A stretch of DNA of 7,291 nucleotides. It comes from a bacterium. GTDB lineage: Bacteria; Atribacterota; Phoenicimicrobiia; Phoenicimicrobiales; Phoenicimicrobiaceae. Of the stretch, positions 1-6,336 are shown piece after piece. Where the stretch lies: positions 1 to 7,291 of the forward strand of contig JAHJOY010000192.1 in the NCBI GenBank assembly GCA_018819665.1. The letters run 5' to 3'. The notes beneath the pieces are model-generated. The model did no database searches. It was not told the DNA's origin and saw nothing but the letters and a program-made list of their open reading frames with translations. The position numbers and the translations under genes were made by a program. Within the stretch, counting starts at the first letter, position 1, and every line of letters starts with the position of its first letter.

Positions 1-1
1 A

Positions 2-247
2 GGCCGTCCAATTAGAGCGGAGCTGAGAGATAACTTATTTAAGGGTCGGATTGTCGATTCGATATCTCATGGTACGACGTATACTCTATATTTTAAGATA
101 TCCGATTCACAACCCACTTATGAAAGTGGACACGATTTTGAAATAATAGTTCCTGTATATACATATCTAAAATTGAATTTACAAAGGGGTAAAGAAATTC
201 TGGTAGGATTAAGAAAGAAAGTAATCCAAGTTTTTAGAGAGATTTAA
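2..247 (+). CDS. ABC transporter ATP-binding protein, C-terminal TOBE domain, molybdate/tungstate type (5'-truncated)
   Basis: This is an open frame entering from the left edge (first full codon at position 2) and ending at TAA 245-247, about 81 residues. The ATPase core with its Walker motifs lies outside the window. What remains reads as the C-terminal ligand-sensing TOBE/MOP-like domain of an oxyanion importer ATPase. It has an FKGRIVD strand, then SHGTTYTLYFKI, then IIVPVYTYLKLNLQRGKEI, and a closing strand around VIQVF. In that family the paired nucleotide-binding subunits drive uptake of molybdate or tungstate from a periplasmic or extracellular binding protein. The following molybdenum-cofactor genes support this specificity. 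The gap to xdhC is 58 bp with no strong terminator, so read-through is likely. The domain type is recognised from sequence pattern. The exact substrate (Mo, W or another anion) is inferred from context. Confidence 0.7.
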   Translation, partial: GRPIRAELRDNLFKGRIVDSISHGTTYTLYFKISDSQPTYESGHDFEIIVPVYTYLKLNLQRGKEILVGLRKKVIQVFREI

Positions 248-305
248 AGGATATTTCCTTACTTTTGGAAGAGTCAAATTTTTTATTAAAAGGGAGGGTG
301 GCGAG

Positions 306-1112
306 ATGACCGAAATTTTAAAAGAAGCTTTAAGAAGAGTTGATAAAGGTGAAGTGATTGCTTGGGTTACTGTTGTTGAGACCAAAGGTTCAACTCCAAG
401 AGAGGTGGGAGCAAAGATGGTAGTGGGTAAGGATGGCTTGATAACCGGCACTATTGGAGGCGGAATAACCGAAGCCAAAGTAATCGAAGAAGTAAAACAG
501 GCACTAAAGGAAGGAAAGGGAAAGCTTATAACTTATCATTTAACCAAAGAAGAGGCTGCCTTGGGTGAAGGGGCAATCTGTGGTGGTGATATGATGTTAT
601 TTGTGGATGTTCTACGCCCCAAAGAAGAGATAATGATTTTTGGAGGAGGACATATTGCGGTTTTTCTATCAAAATTGGCAAAGATGGTGGGATTTAGGAT
701 AGTAATTATTGATGATCGAGAGGAGTTCGCCAATAAAGAAAGATTTCCGGAAGCAGATGAAATAATAGTAGAATCGATAGGCAAGGCTTTAAAACAGGTT
801 AAGATAACACCTTCTACCTATATTGTTATTGTGACCCGAGGACACTTGCAGGATCAAGAGGTGCTTGCTTCAGTAATTGAATCAGAGGCAGCTTACCTTG
901 GGATGATTGGTAGTAGTAAAAAAATTGCAACTGTCTTTCAACATTTAGAAGAACAGGGGGTATCAACACAAGAACTTAAAAAAGTTCATGCCCCCATTGG
1001 GATTGATATAAAGGCACAGACTCCTGAAGAAATTGCCGTAAGTATTATTGCTGAGGTTATCCAAGTTAGAAGGGGAAAAATTAATTTTGAGGAGGTTACA
1101 GATAAGAAATGA
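306..1112 (+). CDS. xdhC: XdhC/CoxI family molybdenum-cofactor insertion/maturation protein
   Basis: This 268-residue protein has the two-part XdhC layout. The N-terminal XdhC/CoxI domain carries GSTPREVGAKMVV (residues 28-40), GTIGGGITE (48-56) and CGG (92-94). The C-terminal Rossmann-like domain opens with IFGGGHIA (111-118) and continues with RGHLQDQEVL and YLGMIGSSKK. It ends with the HAPIGIDIKAQTPEEIAVSI signature. Characterised relatives bind molybdenum cofactor, favour its sulfurated form and deliver it to xanthine dehydrogenase-type hydroxylases in the cytoplasm. The start ATG has GGGAGG at 292-297 with about 8 bp spacing. The stop overlaps the selD start (ATGA, 1109-1112), so the two are probably translationally coupled. 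Given the selenium genes, this copy may serve a hydroxylase whose terminal Mo ligand is selenium rather than sulfur. That role is inferred. Confidence 0.92.
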   Translation: MTEILKEALRRVDKGEVIAWVTVVETKGSTPREVGAKMVVGKDGLITGTIGGGITEAKVIEEVKQALKEGKGKLITYHLTKEEAALGEGAICGGDMMLFVDVLRPKEEIMIFGGGHIAVFLSKLAKMVGFRIVIIDDREEFANKERFPEADEIIVESIGKALKQVKITPSTYIVIVTRGHLQDQEVLASVIESEAAYLGMIGSSKKIATVFQHLEEQGVSTQELKKVHAPIGIDIKAQTPEEIAVSIIAEVIQVRRGKINFEEVTDKK

Positions 1113-2152
1113 TAGAGAAGTTAATGCAGATGACCAGAGCCTCCGGGTGTGCAGCAAAAATAAATCCCAAAGATTTAGAGAATTTTTTAAGTAAAATTAA
1201 GCAAACCAAAGATAAACGATTACTGGCTGGCTTTGAGCACAACGAAGATGCTGCTGTTTATAAATTAGACGAAAATACGGGGATTGTATTTACTTTAGAT
1301 TTAATTACTCCCGTAGTTAACGATCCATATACTTTTGGCCAGATTGCCGCTACTAATTCTTTGAGTGATGTGTTTGCTATGGGAGGAAAACCCCTTATGG
1401 CTTTAAATATAGTCTGTTTTCCAGAAGAAGAGAGAAAATACCATCTCTTAGATATGATATTACAGGGAGGAGCTGACAAGGTTGCAGAAGCAGGTGGACT
1501 TTTAGCTGGGGGTCATTCAGTAAATGATAAAGAACCAAAGTATGGATTAGCAGTGGTAGGATTAGTTGACCCGAAGAAAGTAATTTATAATAATACACCT
1601 GAAGTAGGGGATTTCCTAATCCTAACTAAGCCCCTGGGAGTAGGCATAATTTCCACCGCTATTAAGGGAGAAATTGCCGAGAAAAGAGTAGTAGATAAGG
1701 CAGTTTTTTGGATGACTAAACTAAACAAACTTTCCCAGGAGTTATTAGAATTGAATATTCATAGTCTTACCGATGTTACGGGCTTTGGTTTAGTTGGGCA
1801 TCTTAGCGAAATGATACTATTAAGCGGAAAGGAGTTGGGAGTAGAGGTAAGTATTAAAGATATTCCAGTTATTGATGGAATTTATAATTATATTAATATG
1901 GGGATGGTATCTAAAGGGGCGATGAGAAATCAAAAGATTTACTCTTGTTTAGTAGAAAAAAATATTAATTTATCTTTTGAGAAGGAGATTGTTCTTTTTG
2001 ACCCACAGACTTCGGGAGGGTTACTTATTTCTATTGACCCCCAACAGGTAGAAAAAGCTATAAAACTTTTACATCAGGAAGGTTTTGCTGAAAGTAAGAT
2101 TATAGGAGAGGTTATCAAATCAAAGAGTAAAGAAAGGATTAAAATATGTTAA
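1109..2152 (+). CDS. selD: Selenide, water dikinase (selenophosphate synthase), Cys type
   Basis: SelD makes selenophosphate from selenide and ATP, giving AMP and phosphate. Selenophosphate is the activated donor for selenocysteine, selenouridine and the labile selenium cofactor. This 347-residue protein is of normal length. The N-terminal active-site loop SGCAAK places Cys14 and Lys17 at the positions of the essential Cys17 and Lys20 of E. coli SelD, so it is a cysteine form and not a selenoprotein. Further signatures are DAAVY (Asp47), FGQIAATNSLSDVFAMGG (76-93), GGHSV, LTDVTGFGLVGHL and FDPQTSGG, typical of the PurM/AIR-synthase fold. GAGGAGG (1089-1095) lies 13 bp before the ATG, and re-initiation from xdhC may matter. 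The 3' end overlaps the transporter gene by 7 bp. No selA, selB or selC is in view, so whether this SelD also feeds selenocysteine synthesis cannot be told here. Confidence 0.96.
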   Translation: MIEKLMQMTRASGCAAKINPKDLENFLSKIKQTKDKRLLAGFEHNEDAAVYKLDENTGIVFTLDLITPVVNDPYTFGQIAATNSLSDVFAMGGKPLMALNIVCFPEEERKYHLLDMILQGGADKVAEAGGLLAGGHSVNDKEPKYGLAVVGLVDPKKVIYNNTPEVGDFLILTKPLGVGIISTAIKGEIAEKRVVDKAVFWMTKLNKLSQELLELNIHSLTDVTGFGLVGHLSEMILLSGKELGVEVSIKDIPVIDGIYNYINMGMVSKGAMRNQKIYSCLVEKNINLSFEKEIVLFDPQTSGGLLISIDPQQVEKAIKLLHQEGFAESKIIGEVIKSKSKERIKIC

Positions 2153-3237
2153 AAAAAATTTTTTGTTTCAGAAAGTATATTATCTTTACCGGTGTATTTA
2201 TTGGAATATCAGCGACAGTTTTGCAAAAATTAGGAAATCCAGCTAATATGGGAATTTGTATAGCTTGTATGGAACGAGATATTGCCGGTGCTTTAGGTTT
2301 ACATCGAGCAGCGGTGGTTCAATATATCCGTCCCGAGATTATTGGTTTTGTCTTTGGCTCCTTGATAGCCGCCTTAATCTTTAAAGAGTTTAAAGCTCGT
2401 AGTGGTTCGGCCCCACTCATGCGATTTGTCTTAGGGTTTTTAGCGATGATCGGAGCCTTAGTCTTTTTAGGTTGTCCTTGGCGGACTTTGCTTCGATTAG
2501 CCGGGGGTGATGGGAATGCCCTTTTTGGTTTAGCAGGACTAATCACAGGCATTTTGGTAGGGATATTTTTTATTAAATCAGGTTATAATTTAGGTCGTAA
2601 TCAAAGGACTTATCCTTTAGTTGGTTGGATTATGCCCCTTATAATGATGGGGCTTTTTCTTTTACTTCTTTTTCGACCACAATTACCTTCCGGAGCAGTT
2701 TTTTTTAGTAGTCAAGGACCAGGTTCGCAACATGCTCCTCTCTTTATCGCTTTGTTAGTGGCTATGGTAATAGGATTTTTAGCCCAAAGGACTAGATTTT
2801 GTACTGTAGCAGCCGTTCGAGATGTAATCCTTATTAAGGATACTTATCTATTTACGGGGGTTATTAGTCTATTATTAGCTGCTTTGGTGAGTAATCTAAT
2901 CTTAAAGCAGTTTCACCCTGGTTTTCAGGGACAACCTATTGCTCACACCAATCAATTATGGAATTTTGGGGGTATGGTTTTAGCTGGCTTGGCTTTCACT
3001 TTAGCCGGGGGATGTCCCGGTCGCCAACTCTTTCTTTCCGGGGAAGGCGATGCCGATGCCGCTGTATTTGTCCTGGGGATGATTGTGGGGGCAGGTTTTG
3101 CCCATAATTTTGATACTGCCAGTTCCCCTCAAGGCCCAGGACTTTGGGGACCGGCTTCAGTTATTGTAGGATTAATTATCTGTCTTATCATTGGATTTAG
3201 TATGAGCGATTTAATGAAAAAGAAGAAGGAGGCATAA
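2146..3237 (+). CDS. yedE: YedE-type (YeeE/YedE family) putative selenium transporter, integral membrane protein
   Basis: This 363-residue polytopic membrane protein has about ten hydrophobic segments, near residues 10-27, 62-79, 93-110, 126-143, 157-176, 199-213, 234-253, 274-289, 305-322 and 336-353. It has the internal two-fold look of YeeE/YedE proteins. Conserved cysteine sites sit at NMGICIACMERD (Cys38, Cys41), LGCPWR (Cys110), RTRFCTVAAVRD (Cys219) and AGGCPGRQ (Cys290). Relatives move thiosulfate through a cysteine relay. The subfamily found beside selD is regarded as a selenium-compound importer. The start ATG lies inside the last codons of selD, with AAGGA at 2134-2138. The TusA-like gene begins 4 bp after the stop, matching the common YedE/TusA pairing. 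Family membership is clear. Selenium as the substrate rests on context. Confidence 0.88.
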   Translation: MLKKIFCFRKYIIFTGVFIGISATVLQKLGNPANMGICIACMERDIAGALGLHRAAVVQYIRPEIIGFVFGSLIAALIFKEFKARSGSAPLMRFVLGFLAMIGALVFLGCPWRTLLRLAGGDGNALFGLAGLITGILVGIFFIKSGYNLGRNQRTYPLVGWIMPLIMMGLFLLLLFRPQLPSGAVFFSSQGPGSQHAPLFIALLVAMVIGFLAQRTRFCTVAAVRDVILIKDTYLFTGVISLLLAALVSNLILKQFHPGFQGQPIAHTNQLWNFGGMVLAGLAFTLAGGCPGRQLFLSGEGDADAAVFVLGMIVGAGFAHNFDTASSPQGPGLWGPASVIVGLIICLIIGFSMSDLMKKKKEA

Positions 3238-3241
3238 TGTT

Positions 3242-3463
3242 ATGAGTGAGAAAATCGATGTTCGAGGACTTTCCTGTCCGCTTCCGGTAGTTACCGTCCG
3301 AAAAAAGTTGCTGGAGATGAAAAATGGCGTTTTAGAAGTGTTGGTAGATACCGGAACTTCCAGGGATAATATTACCAGAATGGCTGTAAATACAGGTTGG
3401 AAAGTAGAAGCGAAGGAAGAAGATGGAGAATATCGGCTTATTATTTCAAGCAAGAAAAAGTAA
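3242..3463 (+). CDS. TusA/SirA/YedF-like small sulfur (selenium) carrier protein
   Basis: This 73-residue cytoplasmic protein has the TusA-family signature DVRGLSCPLP, with the persulfide-carrying Cys12 in a CPxP motif at the start of the first helix. A short beta-alpha-beta fold ends in EYRLIISS. Family members accept sulfane sulfur on this cysteine and hand it on. In selenium loci the related YedF often carries a second DsrE-like domain, which is absent here, so only the TusA half is present. AAGGAGG (3226-3232) gives an excellent ribosome-binding site 9 bp from the ATG. An ATG at 3237 opens only a two-codon frame. It lies between the membrane transporter and the cysteine desulfurase, so it could accept Se/S from either. 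The selenium role is inferred from neighbours. Confidence 0.88.
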   Translation: MSEKIDVRGLSCPLPVVTVRKKLLEMKNGVLEVLVDTGTSRDNITRMAVNTGWKVEAKEEDGEYRLIISSKKK

Positions 3464-3475
3464 AGAGGATAGATT

Positions 3476-4627
3476 ATGATTTATCTGGATAATGCTGCTA
3501 CCTCTTATCCCAAACCCAAAGAGGTAGGCAGGGCAATGTTACATTTTTTAGAAAAGGTGGGAGCCAGCCCCGGTCGTTCCGGTCATCGGCTTTCTATTGA
3601 AGCCGGACGCCTACTTTATCAGACTCGGGAAAGTTTAGCGGAATTACTTAATGTTATCGACCCCTTGAGAATTATATTTACTTTAAATGTAACTGAGGCA
3701 TTAAATCTTGCTTTAAAGGGGTTGCTACGACCCGGAGACCAGGTAGTTACCAGCAGCATGGAACATAATTCAGTTATGCGTCCCCTGCGAAAATTAGAAA
3801 AAAGAGGGGTAGAGATTAAGGTTGTTCCTTGCTCCTCCCAAGGGGTTCTTGACCCTGTTGATATAGAGAAATCGATTAAAAAAAATACCAAGTTGATTGT
3901 GTTAATTCATGGCTCCAATGTAATAGGCAGCATATTACCTATTACTGTTTTTGGAGAGATTGCCAGAAAGTACGATATTCTTTTCTTGGTAGATACAGCT
4001 CAAACAGCTGGTTGTTACCCTTTAGATATTAAAAAGGATAACATTGACCTTTTAGCTTTTACCGGGCACAAAGCTCTCTTTGGACCGCCAGGGACAGGAG
4101 GATTGGTAATTGGAGAAAGGGTGGATATTAAAAAGTTAAATCCTTTAAAAGTTGGCGGTACCGGTAGTCAGTCTGAGTCAGAAGAACAGCCAGATTTTCT
4201 GCCTGATATCTACGAAAGCGGAACTCCCAATACGGTAGGTCTAAGCGGATTAAATGAGGGCGTGCGTTTTATCCTTAAAGAAGGGGTTGATAAAATTCGT
4301 CAACATGAACTTGAGCTGACGCAAAAATTAATTGAGGGTTTAAAAGAAATTCCCGGAGTTATAGTTTATGGAGAAGACCAGGTTAAAAATAGAGTGGCGG
4401 TAATTTCTTTTAATATTAAGGACCAATTACCTTCAGAGGTAGGATTAAGGCTTGATGAGGAATATAATATTATGTCTCGAGTTGGCTTGCATTGTGCCCC
4501 GGCTGCCCATAAAACCATCGGTACTTTTCCTATAGGGACTATCCGTTTCAGCATGAGTTGGTTTAATACTTTTGAAGAAGTAGATCAGACAATTTTAGCT
4601 GTAAGAAACATTTCTCGGCGTGTATAA
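3476..4627 (+). CDS. Class-V aminotransferase-fold cysteine desulfurase / selenocysteine lyase-like enzyme
   Basis: This 383-residue PLP enzyme starts MIYLDNAATSYPKP, the standard N-terminus of the cysteine desulfurase family found in selenium-hydroxylase loci. The PLP-binding Asp173 and Gln176 lie in LVDTAQTAG. The Schiff-base Lys199 follows His198 in FTGHKALFGPPGTGG. The catalytic Cys340 is in GLHCAPAAHKT, close to the C-terminus with a short loop as in group II (SufS/CsdB-like) enzymes. The reaction removes sulfur from cysteine (or selenium from selenocysteine), giving alanine and an enzyme-bound persulfide or selenosulfide. It is flanked by two small cysteine carriers (TusA-like upstream, DUF3343 downstream), which look like acceptors. 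AGAGGA (3464-3469) precedes the ATG by 6 bp. The preference between cysteine and selenocysteine cannot be read from sequence. No SufU, IscU or SufBCD is nearby, which argues against a general Fe-S role. Confidence 0.93.
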   Translation: MIYLDNAATSYPKPKEVGRAMLHFLEKVGASPGRSGHRLSIEAGRLLYQTRESLAELLNVIDPLRIIFTLNVTEALNLALKGLLRPGDQVVTSSMEHNSVMRPLRKLEKRGVEIKVVPCSSQGVLDPVDIEKSIKKNTKLIVLIHGSNVIGSILPITVFGEIARKYDILFLVDTAQTAGCYPLDIKKDNIDLLAFTGHKALFGPPGTGGLVIGERVDIKKLNPLKVGGTGSQSESEEQPDFLPDIYESGTPNTVGLSGLNEGVRFILKEGVDKIRQHELELTQKLIEGLKEIPGVIVYGEDQVKNRVAVISFNIKDQLPSEVGLRLDEEYNIMSRVGLHCAPAAHKTIGTFPIGTIRFSMSWFNTFEEVDQTILAVRNISRRV

Positions 4628-4647
4628 GTTATAAGGAGTTTTTATTA

Positions 4648-4872
4648 ATGAAGGGCAATTATAGTGTGGTAATATTTTATTCTACCAGTGCCGCGATAAG
4701 GGCGGAAAGTTTAGCCAAAAAGGATGAACTTATAGTAAAGCTTATTCCTGTCCCTCGCAATCTAAGTTCTGATTGTGGCATCTGTTTACGTTTTAATAAT
4801 GAAGATAAACCAAAAATAGAAAAAATTCTACAAGACGGAAAAGTTGAATATGAAAATATTTACGGAATATAA
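4648..4872 (+). CDS. DUF3343 family, putative Se/S carrier-like protein
   Basis: This 74-residue protein matches the DUF3343 (putative Se/S carrier-like) pattern. An N-terminal strand YSVVIFYSTSAAIRAE is followed by KLIPVPRNLSSDCGICLRF, with Cys43 and Cys46 in a CGIC motif. The conserved IPxPR and CGxxLRF elements are the family hallmark. The biochemical role is not established. The family recurs beside selD, cysteine desulfurases and YedF-like genes, and a small exposed cysteine site fits a carrier of selenium or sulfur. AAGGAG at 4633-4638 is 9 bp from the ATG, and the gene starts 20 bp after the desulfurase stop, consistent with one operon. Together with the TusA-like protein it brackets the desulfurase, suggesting two successive or alternative acceptors. 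Confidence 0.85.
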   Translation: MKGNYSVVIFYSTSAAIRAESLAKKDELIVKLIPVPRNLSSDCGICLRFNNEDKPKIEKILQDGKVEYENIYGI

Positions 4873-4894
4873 TTTTTTCAGAGAGCATGTCTAT

Positions 4895-4904
4895 AGGAAG
4901 TGAT
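4895..4904 (+). promoter_or_regulatory. Ribosome-binding site that decides the regulator start (TTG 4909)
   Basis: AGGAAGTGAT differs by one base from the extended anti-Shine-Dalgarno complement (AGGAGGTGAT). It ends 4 bp before TTG 4909, and its GGAAG core lies 8 bp upstream of that codon, a standard distance. The alternative starts GTG 4900 and ATG 4903 lie inside or directly against this element and would have almost no spacing. TTG 4909 also gives the family-typical N-terminus KLRYKIWLE. Confidence 0.6.
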
Positions 4905-4908
4905 GATA

Positions 4909-5247
4909 TTGAAATTGAGATATAAAATTTGGCTGGAAAAGAATGGAGAAAAAGCCTTTGGCGATGGCCCCTTGGATATTCTTCATCGGGTAGAGAAGAC
5001 CGGTTCGTTAAGACAGGCGGCAGAGGAAATAAATATGTCTTATTCCCAAGCCTGGAATCTAATAAAAGATTTAGAAAAAAGATTAGGATTTAATCTTTTA
5101 AAAAGAAAAGTCGGGGGAGAAAGAGGAGGAGGGTCAGAGATTACCGAGGAAGCAAGGGAATTGATGACACAGTTTAAACTATTTCGGGAGGAAGCTGACC
5201 AAAGTTTGAATTCACTTTATAAGAAAATATTTAAAGAAAAAGATTAA
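4909..5247 (+). CDS. ModE-like winged-helix transcriptional regulator (DNA-binding domain only)
   Basis: With the TTG start this is a 112-residue protein. In-frame GTG 4900 or ATG 4903 would add 2-3 residues. It opens KLRYKIWLEKNG and carries the ModE N-terminal winged-helix signature: FGDGPLDIL, the helix GSLRQAAEEINMSYSQAW (residues 32-49), LIKDLEKRLGFNLLKRK, and a glycine-rich wing (VGGERGGGSEIT, 66-77) before the dimerisation helix. E. coli ModE has in addition two C-terminal MOP/TOBE modules that bind molybdate. These are absent, so this is the short, single-domain form. It lies downstream of the Se-carrier genes and just upstream of a ModE-box-like palindrome (5265-5288), so it probably regulates the next gene and perhaps itself. 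How it would sense Mo without a TOBE domain is unknown. A 12-bp palindrome covers its stop codon. Confidence 0.88.
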   Translation: MKLRYKIWLEKNGEKAFGDGPLDILHRVEKTGSLRQAAEEINMSYSQAWNLIKDLEKRLGFNLLKRKVGGERGGGSEITEEARELMTQFKLFREEADQSLNSLYKKIFKEKD

Positions 5248-5264
5248 TCTTCTTATTTACTTTG

Positions 5265-5288
5265 CGTTATACAAATAAAAGTATAATA
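5265..5288 (+). promoter_or_regulatory. Candidate ModE-type operator overlapping a -10 element
   Basis: CGTTATAC (5265-5272) and GTATAATA (5281-5288) are separated by 8 A/T-rich bases. The inner halves TTATAC/GTATAA are perfectly inverted (6 of 6). The CGTTATA-type half-site and spacing resemble the operator known from the E. coli modABCD promoter. It sits 17 bp after the stop of a ModE-like gene and upstream of a MoeA-like gene. The right half-site contains TATAAT, so binding there would block promoter access. The motif is seen directly; the binding protein is inferred. Confidence 0.5.
5282..5287 (+). promoter_or_regulatory. Candidate sigma-70-type -10 box (TATAAT) for the moeA-like unit
   Basis: A perfect TATAAT lies 29 bp before the ATG at 5317. 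The hexamer 17 bp upstream (ACTTTG, 5259-5264) is a poor -35, and the better TTTACT at 5256-5261 is too far (20 bp). The promoter is therefore weak or activator-dependent if real. Predicted initiation near 5294-5296 would leave an untranslated leader of only about 21-23 nt. In a low-GC genome a chance TATAAT is common, so confidence is moderate at best. Confidence 0.4.
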
Positions 5289-5316
5289 GTTATGTGGGGG
5301 TGTTACTTAAAATATT

Positions 5317-6336
5317 ATGAAAAAGGTACCAGTTGAAAAAGCGGTGGGGATGATATTGTGTCATGATATTACCCAAATTATCCCTGGGGAATTTAAAGGA
5401 AGGGCCTTTAAGAAAGGTCATATTATCCAGAAAGAAGATGTAGAAAAATTATTGGAGTTAGGGAAAGAACAGATATATATATGGGAACCGAAAGCCGGAG
5501 AGGTTCACGAAGACGAAGCGGCTCTCCGCATAGCCCGGGCAGTAGCGGGAGGAAATATAGGGTATGATGAACCCAAAGAAGGGAAATCTACTTTAAAATC
5601 AGCAGAGAGAGGATTGTTAAAGATTAACTCAAACCTTTTATACCAGATAAACTCTATTAAAGATATTTCCATAGCTTCTCTCCCTCAGAATTTTATTGTA
5701 GAAAAAGGGCAAAGGTTAGCGGGGGTAAGAATTATTCCCCTGACTACCAAAGAGGAAAATTTAATTCAGATGGAAGATTTATGTCAGAAAAAAGAAAAGG
5801 TCTTTGAAATTAAAAAATATAAAAAATTAAAAGCTGCCCTGATAACTACTGGTAATGAAATATATAAAAAAAGGATTCAGGATAAATTTGGGCCGGTAAT
5901 GAGAAAAAAATTAGAATTTTTTCAAGCCCAATATCTTGGCCAAACTTTTTGCCCCGATGATATAGAGGAGATTAAAAAGGAAATTTTACATTATAAGCAG
6001 CAAGGGTCTGATTTAATAATACTGACTGGAGGAATGTCCGTAGACCCTGATGACCTTACTCCCGGGGCAATAAGAAGGAGTGGGGCTAAAGTAGTAACTT
6101 ATGGTGCCCCGGTACAACCGGGGAATATGTTTATGATGGCTTATCTGGGGAACACTGTTTTGTTAGGAGTTCCCGGTTGTGCTATGTATTACAGGACTAC
6201 CATTTTAGATGTAGTGTTACCCCGAATTTTTATAGGAGAAGTTTTAAATAAAGAGGATTTTATAAAGATGGGAGAAGGAGGATTTTGCTTGAATTGCGAA
6301 GTTTGCCGTTATCCCCAATGTTTTTTCTGTCGGTGA
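5317..6336 (+). CDS. MoeA-like molybdopterin-binding protein with C-terminal cysteine cluster
   Basis: This 339-residue protein begins MKKVPVEKAVGMILCHDITQ, the usual opening of a MoeA-related family found with selenium/molybdenum hydroxylase genes. The MoaB/Mog/MoeA-type cofactor-binding domain covers roughly residues 165-315. It has TTGNEIYKKRI (177-187), LTGGMSVDPDDLTPGAIR (236-253), YGAPVQPGNMFMMAY and LGVPGCAMYYR. This fold binds molybdopterin, its adenylylated form or Moco in the cytoplasm. Canonical MoeA proteins are near 400 residues and have a different N-terminal half. The tail holds five cysteines at 324, 327, 330, 335 and 338 (CX2CX2CX4CX2C), suggesting a metal or cluster site. 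No convincing Shine-Dalgarno precedes the ATG; only GGGGGTG at 5296-5302, 14 bp away. The start is supported by the conserved N-terminus. It probably does not replace MoeA; a Mo-hydroxylase-specific cofactor role is inferred. Confidence 0.87.
   Translation: MKKVPVEKAVGMILCHDITQIIPGEFKGRAFKKGHIIQKEDVEKLLELGKEQIYIWEPKAGEVHEDEAALRIARAVAGGNIGYDEPKEGKSTLKSAERGLLKINSNLLYQINSIKDISIASLPQNFIVEKGQRLAGVRIIPLTTKEENLIQMEDLCQKKEKVFEIKKYKKLKAALITTGNEIYKKRIQDKFGPVMRKKLEFFQAQYLGQTFCPDDIEEIKKEILHYKQQGSDLIILTGGMSVDPDDLTPGAIRRSGAKVVTYGAPVQPGNMFMMAYLGNTVLLGVPGCAMYYRTTILDVVLPRIFIGEVLNKEDFIKMGEGGFCLNCEVCRYPQCFFCR

Noticed and set aside
154..163. Perfect palindrome TGTATATACA as an operator
   Set aside because: It lies inside the coding end of the ABC ATPase, in AT-rich DNA, with no gene start nearby.
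247..260. Small hairpin AAGGA-TATT-TCCTT after the ABC ATPase stop as a terminator
   Set aside because: The stem is only 5 bp and is not followed by a T run, so it is too weak to separate the ATPase from xdhC.
209..478. Minus-strand open frames across the window, for example 209-478, 536-784 and 3619-3891
   Set aside because: They lie antisense to well-supported genes, have low-complexity compositions, and lack family motifs or convincing start sites.
1148..1159. SelD as a selenoprotein (selenocysteine in the active site)
   Set aside because: The catalytic position is encoded by TGT (Cys14), not TGA.
3237..3244. ATG at 3237 as the start of the TusA-like gene
   Set aside because: This frame stops after two codons. 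ATG 3242 has the ideal spacing to AAGGAGG and the conserved N-terminus.
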